The notes under the pieces are model-generated. The model did not search any database and was not told the origin of the DNA. It was given only the letters and a program-made list of their open reading frames with translations. Positions 13,588 to 19,547 of a DNA stretch of 19,832 nucleotides are shown one piece after another. The translations under genes and the position numbers were made by a program. The stretch comes from CAZERT01 sp964630015 (GTDB taxonomy: Bacteria; Patescibacteriota; Microgenomatia; UBA10105; UBA927): positions 1 to 19,832 of the forward strand of contig CAZVTJ010000015.1 in assembly GCA_964630015.1 (NCBI GenBank), read 5' to 3'. The stretch's first letter is position 1, and the number at the start of each line of letters is the position of its first letter.

Positions 13588-15102
13588 ATGAAAAAAATTC
13601 TGATTGTTTTTATATTATTAATCTTGGGTGGTGGAGCGTTTTTCCTTCTACCTTTAAAGAATGGGTTAAATGACAGTGAACAGGTTGTTTTAGAACAAAC
13701 CATAGACATCTCAAAAAGATACCTTTCATTACGAAATCGCACTGATAACCTCCTGGTAAAGGCAGAGGAATACTCTGACTACTCATCTTGGGATAAGAAC
13801 ATGACAAGCTTAATTCAGGATTGGAATAGCTTAGATCAAGAAGCAAAACAACTGAAGGAGAATGCTGATGAACAATCAGAGAAGGTTGCTCTTAATTTTA
13901 CATTAGTTAAATCAGCTCGGGCATACACTGCCAAAGAGATATCTGATATTTATGATAAAGCACCAAGATTTAAAGGGATTGCGACTTTAGCTAAACATTT
14001 AGGAGTAGATGCTAAAAAAGCCCAGCTTATTCTTAATCAGGCACAAGATGAGACAACAGCACAAGGTTGGACTGAAGCCGGAGATACTTTACAAAAACTA
14101 GAAACTTCGGCAGTGGTAATTAAAGACGGTTGTAAAGTAGCGGGATATATGGGGGGAGTAGTTTTAACTGGGGGTGCTGCAGGAGGATTTGCGGCAGCCG
14201 GGACACTGACTCAGGTAACTACAGTTGTCGTTGGAGTTGATTTAGCCTTGGAGGTAACCGAAGATGGAGCTCAAATTGCTTTAGGCGATAAAAATAAAGT
14301 ATCCTCATTTGTTAAAGATATTCGAACCGTTACTGAGCCGATTGCTAGTGTTTTAACTATAACAAATATTCCGAATAATCTTGGAACTGCTTACGGTACG
14401 TTTGAATCGGTTATGGTCGGATTGGAGCAATTCAGAGAATCAGCGCAGGAAGGAAAGGTTATCGGAGTTGATTTAAGAAATTTTCAGTATCATAAACCAT
14501 TCCAGGTCATACGCAAAACTCAATATCCTGGGACTGTAACGGTAGCGGAAATGGAAAAAGCTGAAGTTGAAGAATGGTTGCAGAGTTTGAATAAAAAACT
14601 TGAACCCATGTCCCAAGGAGAAATTGAAAAATTCTTAAGCAGTTCAAAGTCTGAAGGTCAGGAGGAAAAAAAGGCTGCAAAGGAAAATTCTAAAACAGAT
14701 AAAGTTGATAAAGATATTCCTAACCAAATCATCAGAATTGTAAATGTTAGCGGTAATTCTTACATGATGGACTCCTGTTTTTCCTCAACCTGTTGGGATG
14801 ATTTGGCCGCTAATCCTGCAGAAGATAGAGACTTAGGCGGTATTTATACGATGGGCAAAGTTTTCGGTAATGGAGAAGGTTATAAGACAGGTTTCCGACC
14901 CGCTGATTTAAAAGCCAGTAATCGATTGTCAGATGATCGTTATAAAATCACCCTCTATTTTGCCATTGCCCCTTTTGAGGGTCCAAAAAATAAAACGATT
15001 AACTATGGCACCTGGATCAGTCAATCTGTGGAAATAAATGCAAAGTTTGGAGATGAACCAGTCATTGAATGGGATGGAAATAGTTTAAAACAAGCAAAAT
15101 AA
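13588..15102 (+). CDS. Large exported protein of unknown function
   Basis: 504 aa, unrecognised. N-terminal membrane helix (about residues 3-22) without a lipobox Cys. About 30-115 is helical and charged, with coiled-coil character. About 184-222 is a Gly/Ala/Val-rich hydrophobic stretch (GYMGGVVLTGGAAGGFAAAG), possibly a membrane hairpin or glycine-zipper segment. A Lys/Glu/Ser linker (about 352-375) leads to a C-terminal domain with two Cys (CFSSTC), probably a disulfide, and many aromatic strands. The Gly-rich core is reminiscent of pore-forming or secreted effector proteins, but this is only a resemblance. It starts 4 nt after the EF-hand gene, so the two probably form an operon and act together. 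Confidence 0.7.
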   Translation: MKKILIVFILLILGGGAFFLLPLKNGLNDSEQVVLEQTIDISKRYLSLRNRTDNLLVKAEEYSDYSSWDKNMTSLIQDWNSLDQEAKQLKENADEQSEKVALNFTLVKSARAYTAKEISDIYDKAPRFKGIATLAKHLGVDAKKAQLILNQAQDETTAQGWTEAGDTLQKLETSAVVIKDGCKVAGYMGGVVLTGGAAGGFAAAGTLTQVTTVVVGVDLALEVTEDGAQIALGDKNKVSSFVKDIRTVTEPIASVLTITNIPNNLGTAYGTFESVMVGLEQFRESAQEGKVIGVDLRNFQYHKPFQVIRKTQYPGTVTVAEMEKAEVEEWLQSLNKKLEPMSQGEIEKFLSSSKSEGQEEKKAAKENSKTDKVDKDIPNQIIRIVNVSGNSYMMDSCFSSTCWDDLAANPAEDRDLGGIYTMGKVFGNGEGYKTGFRPADLKASNRLSDDRYKITLYFAIAPFEGPKNKTINYGTWISQSVEINAKFGDEPVIEWDGNSLKQAK

Positions 15103-15111
15103 AGAACGTAG

Positions 15112-15390
15112 TTATTTTTCTGGAAAGAATGATCCTGATTTTTTAGTTCCCTTATCCCCAATATTCCACTTACCATACTCAATAGCAGACGACCCAAGAT
15201 TAACCTTTTTCTTGCCTGAATTGGTTTTAAAATAAACGTAATACGTAGTCACACCTGATTCATCATCAGTATCTTCTTTTTTGTTTATAACTATACCCTC
15301 CCAGGATGACTTTTTTTGTTTATAACTAAGATAACTAAAGAACACTGTCACTCCAAGTACAAAAATCACTGTATAAACTACTTCGTTCAT
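15112..15390 (-). CDS. Small membrane protein with beta-rich C-terminal domain
   Basis: 92 aa. One N-terminal helix (residues 4-22), a basic stop (YKQKKSSW), then a compact domain: WEGIVINKKED, an acidic turn, TTYYVYFKTNSGKKKVNL, and KWNIGDKGTKKSG. The strand pattern resembles small SH3-like or DUF domains that follow one TM helix, but I cannot name the family with certainty. AGGA lies 8 nt before the ATG. It converges with the 504-aa gene, with 9 nt between stops and no terminator visible. Confidence 0.7.
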   Translation of the reverse strand: MNEVVYTVIFVLGVTVFFSYLSYKQKKSSWEGIVINKKEDTDDESGVTTYYVYFKTNSGKKKVNLGSSAIEYGKWNIGDKGTKKSGSFFPEK

Positions 15391-15421
15391 AAGGTTTTCC
15401 TAAAGAATAATTTTACTTCCG

Positions 15422-15673
15422 CTAGAATACATAATACATCATAGATGAATGGTATAGAAGGATATGGATCAATTCGAGCGGCTTATACCTACATGTTGAT
15501 GGAGATTTGCCAGAATTGTGTTCACCTAGCCTCTTTTTGATATCCTCTGAATACCCAACGTATATCCAGTTTACGATTAAACTACGAAGGACATACACAT
15601 AGAAGAATTTATTTTGTTTAAGAGGTGACGCACCAGTCGGTGCATCACTCGCTTTGGTGTTATATAAGGCCAT
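15422..15673 (-). pseudogene. GIY-YIG nuclease gene, C-terminally truncated
   Basis: 83 aa from ATG 15673, supported by AAGGTG 5 nt upstream. The core GIY-YIG start is clear: FFYVYVLRSLIVNWIYVGYSED, then the catalytic-type Arg in KKRLGEHNSGKS and KPLELI. Relatives continue for about 30 more residues with an Arg/Glu-rich helix; here the reading ends in an unrelated HSSMMYYVF. The N-terminus before FFYVYV is also odd: it encodes the palindrome at 15625-15648, giving KASDAPTGASPL, a type of repeat-derived peptide. The truncated form may be inactive because the metal-binding Glu of the family lies in the missing part. Confidence 0.7.
15625..15648. repeat. Palindromic repeat inside the GIY-YIG 5' end
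   Basis: GTGACGCACC (15625-15634) and GGTGCATCAC (15639-15648) form a 10-bp stem with one mismatch and a 4-nt loop. It is translated in frame near the N-terminus of the GIY-YIG remnant. Confidence 0.7.
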
Positions 15674-15690
15674 ACAAACACCTTGCATCT

Positions 15691-15730
15691 CCACAAATTG
15701 TGGCGAGGCCGTGTACCGTATGGTACGCGG
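15691..15730. repeat. Two adjacent hairpins left of tRNA-Lys remnant 2
   Basis: CCACAA-A-TTGTGG at 15691-15703, then CCGTGTACC (15709-15717)/GGTACGCGG (15722-15730) with one wobble and a GTAT loop. They abut the first tRNA base block at 15732, forming part of a dense palindrome cluster. Confidence 0.65.
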
Positions 15731-15731
15731 T

Positions 15732-15869
15732 GAGCCGGCCCTCTTTCGCTAAAGCTTCAGACGGGCGTAGCCGTGACTTGCATCAGCCGCGTTTGACGCG
15801 GAACCCTGAACCAACAGCTTAAAAGTCCGCCATCCGCCGGCTGGCGGAGACGGATCTACCATTGAGCTA
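15732..15869 (-). pseudogene. tRNA-Lys pseudogene copy 2, with three palindromic insertions
   Basis: Same arrangement and orientation as the copy at 12333. Kept tRNA blocks are GAGCCGG (15732-15738), GACTTG (15775-15780), 15802-15824 and 15855-15869. Inserts lie at 15739-15774, 15781-15801 (identical to 12382-12402) and 15825-15854. Here the first insert has a different right half from copy 1 and removed CAGG of the T stem. The 5' acceptor half is absent. Confidence 0.8.
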
Positions 15870-15903
15870 CAAATGATTATCTTGAAACTGTTAACGAATG
15901 TGT

Positions 15904-15974
15904 GAGCCGGCAGGGACTTGAACCCTGAACCAACAGCTTAAAAAGTCCGCCAGCTGGCGGATCTACCATTGAGC
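15904..15974 (-). pseudogene. tRNA-Lys pseudogene copy 3, one palindromic replacement
   Basis: Identical to the intact tRNA-Lys from the 3' acceptor through the anticodon loop (15904-15943). The 5' anticodon stem (9 nt in the intact gene) is replaced by 18 nt at 15944-15961 that contain TCCGCCAGCTGGCGGA, a perfect 16-nt palindrome. The D-arm block (15962-15974) is kept. The 5' acceptor half is lost. Confidence 0.8.
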
Positions 15975-16016
15975 GAGAAATTTGTAGTGTGGGAACCTTA
16001 TGTAAGAATATGTGAG
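15962..16016. repeat. 55-bp direct repeat, right copy
   Basis: Identical to 12457-12511. It ends at the GAG of the intact tRNA-Lys 3' acceptor, so its right border overlaps that gene by 4 nt. Confidence 0.9.
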
Positions 16017-16084
16017 CCGGCAGGGACTTGAACCCTGAACCAACAGCTTAAAAGGCTGCTGCTCTACCATTGAGCTACCGACCC
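16013..16084 (-). tRNA. tRNA-Lys (anticodon UUU)
   Basis: 72-nt cloverleaf on the minus strand. The acceptor is GGGTCGG/CCGGCTC with two G.U pairs. The D arm is GCTC/GAGC. The anticodon arm is GCAGC-CTTTTAA-GCTGT with anticodon TTT, followed by a 5-nt variable loop. The T arm is CAGGG-TTCAAGT-CCCTG and the discriminator is A. CCA is not encoded. It is the only intact member of the four related loci here, and no terminator follows it. Confidence 0.93.
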
Positions 16085-16098
16085 AAGAAAACTAATAT

Positions 16099-16104
16099 AT
16101 TATA
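16099..16104 (-). promoter_or_regulatory. -10 box of tRNA-Lys
   Basis: TATAAT (16104-16099) ends 14 nt before the tRNA 5' end at 16084. No good -35 is seen. Confidence 0.5.
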
Positions 16105-16154
16105 CTCAAAAAATGATGTCTTGGCTATATTATGGATTGCAGTTAATACACATC

Positions 16155-16499
16155 TTATTTTCTAATTATTTCTTTCCCTAGTTTTTCGGAAATTGTATAT
16201 AGCGACTGCACCCCGTTTTCCAGATTCCGGTAATGGATAAGATACGCAAGACACAAAACCAGAAGAAGTATAACAACGGGCAGAAGAATCAGTTCATGGG
16301 TTGCTATGGTAATCCCAAGCACCACAAGTGTTGCGGTAATTACCAGCATGGTTACCAATAAATGGATAAGCCATTCATGCTGGAAATCGTGCATCCGCGT
16401 TTGGTGATACAGAAACAGATCGTGTACATCTCCGTTCTGTTTTTCTATACAGCTGGTTATATATTTTTCGTGCAGTTCCATTGATCGGACCATACCCAT
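16155..16499 (-). CDS. Small two-helix membrane protein
   Basis: 114 aa if started at 16499; in-frame ATGs at 16493 and 16481 are possible. A charged helical N-part (about residues 7-42) precedes two hydrophobic helices (about 43-63 and 66-88) and a charged tail ending EKLGKEIIRK. No family recognised. AGGA lies 4 nt before the first ATG, and the gene directly abuts the YraN stop codon, so it is probably the last gene of the L19-YraN unit. The tRNA-Lys promoter lies 50 nt further on. Confidence 0.65.
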   Translation of the reverse strand: MGMVRSMELHEKYITSCIEKQNGDVHDLFLYHQTRMHDFQHEWLIHLLVTMLVITATLVVLGITIATHELILLPVVILLLVLCLAYLIHYRNLENGVQSLYTISEKLGKEIIRK

Positions 16500-16871
16500 C
16501 TATCCTGTCACATTTTCGTGGTGCCGTATAGCCATTATGTTGCCCAATGCGTCGGTTTGGATAGCAACAACATCAATCTGTGCGGGCAGGGCTTCACATC
16601 CATGAATCCTACAGTAATATTCCAGAGCAGTTTGGATTTCCCGGAGTTTTTTTGGAGTTATTGCCTCTTCCGGCAGACCGAACTCATCCGTTGATCTTGT
16701 TTTTACCTCTACTGCAACAAGTGTACCGCCTACCTCACACAGGAGATCGATTTCCCCATACCGTGCACGGAAATTTCTTTCAAGAATACGGTATCCGTGG
16801 GACAACAGGAAGGTTGCTGCAGTATCTTCGCCGATTTTACCGAGCGTCTGTTTTTGGTTGTTTTGCTTCAT
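16500..16871 (-). CDS. YraN/UPF0102 family nuclease-fold protein
   Basis: 123 aa from the ATG at 16871. The family blocks are LGKIGEDTAATFLLSHGYRILERNFR (seen as consecutive motifs from residue 10), RYGEIDLL, and VAVEVKTR, which supply the E/D/E-x-K residues of a restriction-endonuclease-like fold similar to Holliday-junction resolvases. The exact function is not established. The frame stays open upstream to 16934, but that part overlaps L19 and is not conserved. The chosen start overlaps the end of rplS by 35 nt, so coupled translation is likely. Confidence 0.9.
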   Translation of the reverse strand: MKQNNQKQTLGKIGEDTAATFLLSHGYRILERNFRARYGEIDLLCEVGGTLVAVEVKTRSTDEFGLPEEAITPKKLREIQTALEYYCRIHGCEALPAQIDVVAIQTDALGNIMAIRHHENVTG

Positions 16872-17229
16872 TGATCTTCGTTGCAGCCTTTCCGGTCCGA
16901 TCACGAAGATAATACAATTTTGCGCGGCGGACATCGCCGTACTTTTTCACATCTATTTTCTTAATCCACGGTGAGGAGATCGGGAAAATCCGTTCCATGC
17001 CGATTGCGCCAACGCCGATCCTGCGGACCGTCATCATGCAATTTTCTGCACTTCCCTTGATGGCAATAAGAATGCCTTCGAATACTTGAATACGTTCGCG
17101 GCTTTCTTCCTTGACTTCCCGTTTGGTTTTTCCTGCCACCTTTTCCTTTTCGATCAGGCGGTAATGGACACGGACTGTGTCGCCCACATGAATCTGTACT
17201 GAATTATTCCATAACGCGGCGTTTGCCAT
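16837..17229 (-). CDS. rplS: 50S ribosomal protein L19
   Basis: 130 aa component of the large subunit at the 30S-50S interface. The signature IQVFEGILIAIKG, TVRRIGVGAIGMERIFPI and PWIKKIDVKKYGDVRRAKLYYLRD is complete. The N-terminal part has an insertion of about 10 charged residues (KEKVAGKTKREVKEESRE) before the core, and the C-terminal tail overlaps the YraN start. The ATG follows an extended -10 by 8 nt with no Shine-Dalgarno. The gene order pyrG-rplS-yraN is compact (18 nt, then a 35-nt overlap). Confidence 0.96.
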   Translation of the reverse strand: MANAALWNNSVQIHVGDTVRVHYRLIEKEKVAGKTKREVKEESRERIQVFEGILIAIKGSAENCMMTVRRIGVGAIGMERIFPISSPWIKKIDVKKYGDVRRAKLYYLRDRTGKAATKINEAKQPKTDAR

Positions 17230-17237
17230 AGGAAGTT

Positions 17238-17266
17238 ATTATAACAATTACTTTGCTTTGCTACAA
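17238..17266 (-). promoter_or_regulatory. rplS promoter, leaderless type
   Basis: Minus strand: TTGTAG (17266-17261), a 17-nt spacer and TATAAT (17243-17238) preceded by TGT (extended -10). It ends 8 nt before ATG 17229. The -35 lies inside the last codons of pyrG. Confidence 0.65.
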
Positions 17267-18903
17267 GCCTCTATAAAGGAAAGAAACAATGGATGGGGCA
17301 CAAGCGGTCGTGAGCGGTATTCCGGATGGAACTGCGTTCCGACAAAGAACGGATGGACGGATTTGGGAAGTTCAACAATTTCGCATAGATTCTCAACTTT
17401 TGAACGGCCGGCAATCGTAAGTCCGGCTTCTTCCATCTGTTTTGCATATGCATCGTTAAATTCATACCTGTGCCTATGGCGTTCCCCGACCATACGGGCA
17501 GATTCATCATCGTATCCTTTATACTGCGCGTAACTTTCATCGGAAATCGTTCCCTTTTTCACCAGACATTCCCATCGCCCGAGTCGCATAGTGCCGCCGT
17601 ATGCCCGGCGTTTAAGGATTTCCTCCTGACCGCTGATCATATGGATAACCGGATTTTTTGTTGTCTGGTCGCATTCATTCGTGTGGGCATCTTTGAGCCC
17701 AAGAACATTGCGCGCAAATTCGACAACCGCAAGCTGCATACCGTAACACAGACCAAAATAGGGAATCTTGTTTTTCCGGGCATAGGCAATCGCGGCAATT
17801 TTCCCCTCTACCCCACGCGGCCCCCACCCGATCGGGACAATAATACCGTCAACATCGGAAAGAGGCGACATATCCCCCTGCTCCAATTTTTCCGCCTGGA
17901 TCCATTTTGTTTTTGTTTCCGTGCCTTTTGCCCAGCTTGCATGATCGATTGCATCAAGAAGAGCGGCATAGCTATCCCGTAATTCGTATTCTCCGGTTGC
18001 GAAATACTTCCCGACAATGGCGATGGTAATCTTTTTTGTCTTTTTTGCCTTGATGGTTTCCACCATATTCGTCCACTTGGAAAGATCGAGCGTATTGACC
18101 GGAAGCCCAAGCATAGTAAGGATTTTTTCGTCGAATTTCTGCTCGGCAAACTGGAGCGGAATTTCATACGGACTTTGCGCATCGATATTATTGATGATAT
18201 TTTCCGGTTCCACATTGCAAAACAGTGCAAACCTTGCTCGGCGCCGTTCATCCATCGGCTTTTCCGCACGTGCAACGATAAAATCGGGCTGGATCCCCAT
18301 GGAATTGAGCGTACGGACGGATAGCTGTGTCGGTTTTGTTTTTGGTTCACCCAGGAATCTGGGAGTCGGCAGGTAGCTGACATGCACATGGATAACCTGA
18401 TTCTTCCTGTCGCGGGAAAGGATGCGGGAAGCTTCGTAGTAGAGCATATTCTGGTATTCCCCTGCCGTTCCCCCAAGTTCTATAACGACAATATCCGTGT
18501 TCTCCTTAATGCCGGCTTCCTTGATCCGGCTGATAATTTCATCGGTTACATGGGGAATAGCCTCCACATCTTCGCCTTTGTATTCGAAATTACGCTCCCG
18601 ATCGATGACCGTTTTATAGATCTGACCCATCGTAACAAAATTATGCTTATGCATATCGGAACCCAGAAACTTTTCATAGGTTCCCATATCCATATCCGCT
18701 TCCGTTCCGTCTTCTAAAAGGTAAGGATCGCCGTGTTCGATAGGATTAATAAGCCCTGCATCGATATTAAGGTAATTTTCACATTTAACGCTGGTTGTTG
18801 TATACCCGCGGAGTTTCAGAAGAAATGCAATAGCGGCGGTCGTATTTCCCTTTCCAAGGCCCGAAATAACACCACCAGAGACAAAAATGAACTTTGTCGG
18901 CAT
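17248..18903 (-). CDS. pyrG: CTP synthase
   Basis: 551 aa. Makes CTP from UTP with ATP and glutamine. The N-terminal amidoligase (about 1-270) has the P-loop SGGVISGLGKG, the metal-site block DGTEADMDMG, the second acidic block IELGGTAGEY, and KTKPTQLSVRTL. The C-terminal class I glutaminase has GLCYGMQ with the nucleophilic Cys, plus FHPEYRSRP with His/Glu. Some normally invariant positions differ: KCENYLNIDAG stands where most enzymes have K-x-D-P-Y-x-N-x-D-P-G, and GLINPIEHGD replaces the usual T-M-S-P-x-x-H-G-E. All catalytic residues I can check are present, so it should be active. First gene before rplS; promoter of leaderless type. Confidence 0.97.
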   Translation of the reverse strand: MPTKFIFVSGGVISGLGKGNTTAAIAFLLKLRGYTTTSVKCENYLNIDAGLINPIEHGDPYLLEDGTEADMDMGTYEKFLGSDMHKHNFVTMGQIYKTVIDRERNFEYKGEDVEAIPHVTDEIISRIKEAGIKENTDIVVIELGGTAGEYQNMLYYEASRILSRDRKNQVIHVHVSYLPTPRFLGEPKTKPTQLSVRTLNSMGIQPDFIVARAEKPMDERRRARFALFCNVEPENIINNIDAQSPYEIPLQFAEQKFDEKILTMLGLPVNTLDLSKWTNMVETIKAKKTKKITIAIVGKYFATGEYELRDSYAALLDAIDHASWAKGTETKTKWIQAEKLEQGDMSPLSDVDGIIVPIGWGPRGVEGKIAAIAYARKNKIPYFGLCYGMQLAVVEFARNVLGLKDAHTNECDQTTKNPVIHMISGQEEILKRRAYGGTMRLGRWECLVKKGTISDESYAQYKGYDDESARMVGERHRHRYEFNDAYAKQMEEAGLTIAGRSKVENLCEIVELPKSVHPFFVGTQFHPEYRSRPLVPHPLFLSFIEACSKAK

Positions 18904-18908
18904 ACTTT

Positions 18909-18938
18909 ATGCTATCAAACCGGAAGCTATGGCGTCAA
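18909..18938 (-). promoter_or_regulatory. pyrG promoter, leaderless type
   Basis: Minus strand: TTGACG (18938-18933), an 18-nt spacer and TAGCAT (18914-18909) preceded by TGA (extended -10). It ends 5 nt before ATG 18903. No attenuator of the kind seen in other pyrG genes fits in this space. Confidence 0.55.
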
Positions 18939-18967
18939 TTGGAAAAATGGACATTTCCGGAGGGAAA

Positions 18968-19453
18968 TTATTTGCCCTTTTTTTTCCCGCTAAACGGAAC
19001 GATGTGTTTTCCGACACCATAGAGTGCTTTGAACATATCGCTTTTGGATATGATGCCGACAACATGGTTGTTTTCGTTGAGAACCGGAAGCTGGTCAACC
19101 CTGTGTGCCAGCATTCTGGCAAGAGCCCGCATGAGCAAAACATTCGGACGGGTGAATATAACACGCTTCTGCATCACTTCCTTCACTTTCCCGATAAAAC
19201 ACTCCTGACATTCAGCGGCAATATCCTCGGGATCCTCCGCTGAAGAAATATCACGAACAAACTGTTGGTAGTCGGGATAAAAGCGTCTGAGCATATCCTG
19301 GCGTGTCAGGATTCCGGCAAGTTCCTGCCTGCCCTGCACGAAAACGATTGCATTGAGGTCTTTTTGTATCATTTTCTTCCAGGCAACCGTTAACTTATCG
19401 TCAACGTGTACGGTTTCGACGTCGGTTTTCATTGCAGATTTGACGGTAATCAT
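18968..19453 (-). CDS. Two-CBS-domain protein
   Basis: 161 aa, cytoplasmic. Two CBS repeats: about residues 4-58 (VKSAMKTDVETVHVDD to GILTRQDML) and about 91-149 (VKEVMQKRVIFTRPN to VVGIISKSDMF), joined by an acidic linker with two Cys. A Lys-rich end (SGKKKGK) follows. A CBS pair normally binds adenosyl ligands such as AMP, ATP or SAM and acts as an energy sensor; no attached catalytic domain is present, so partner and ligand are unknown. ATG 19453 follows a consensus -35 TTGACA. It lies between upp and pyrG, which suggests a link to nucleotide status, by inference. Confidence 0.88.
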   Translation of the reverse strand: MITVKSAMKTDVETVHVDDKLTVAWKKMIQKDLNAIVFVQGRQELAGILTRQDMLRRFYPDYQQFVRDISSAEDPEDIAAECQECFIGKVKEVMQKRVIFTRPNVLLMRALARMLAHRVDQLPVLNENNHVVGIISKSDMFKALYGVGKHIVPFSGKKKGK

Positions 19454-19459
19454 GAGGAA

Positions 19460-19488
19460 AGAGTACAGGAGAATTCCGGCTTTGTCAA
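19460..19488 (-). promoter_or_regulatory. Promoter of the CBS gene
   Basis: Minus strand: perfect TTGACA (19488-19483). The -10 is either TACTCT (19465-19460, 17-nt spacer) or TGTACT (19467-19462, 15-nt spacer). Both place the start at or just before ATG 19453. Confidence 0.6.
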
Positions 19489-19510
19489 ATATAGATAGCA
19501 GTAAATATTA

Positions 19511-19528
19511 TTGTGATATATATCACAA
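19511..19528. promoter_or_regulatory. Perfect 18-bp palindrome matching a CRP/FNR-type operator
   Basis: TTGTGATATATATCACAA is a perfect inverted repeat and contains TGTGA-N6-TCACA, the CRP consensus. Its centre is about 66 nt upstream of the predicted start of the CBS gene, close to usual class I activator positions. It lies just after the upp stop, with no T-run, so a terminator role is unlikely. Whether this genome encodes a CRP-like regulator cannot be seen here. Confidence 0.55.
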
Positions 19529-19547
19529 ACAATGGTGTCAAATGTGC

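Noticed and set aside
15625..15822. 65-aa frame with SFAKASDG-like tail
   Set aside because: It translates the palindromes and the tRNA-Lys remnant; it is a repeat-derived spurious ORF.
16872..16934. Longer YraN start
   Set aside because: The extra residues overlap the conserved L19 tail and do not match the family.
17808..18476. 222-aa frame inside pyrG
   Set aside because: Out-of-frame shadow on the same strand of CTP synthase.
19511..19528. Terminator of upp
   Set aside because: The stem is AT-rich with no loop and no following T-run; an operator fits better.
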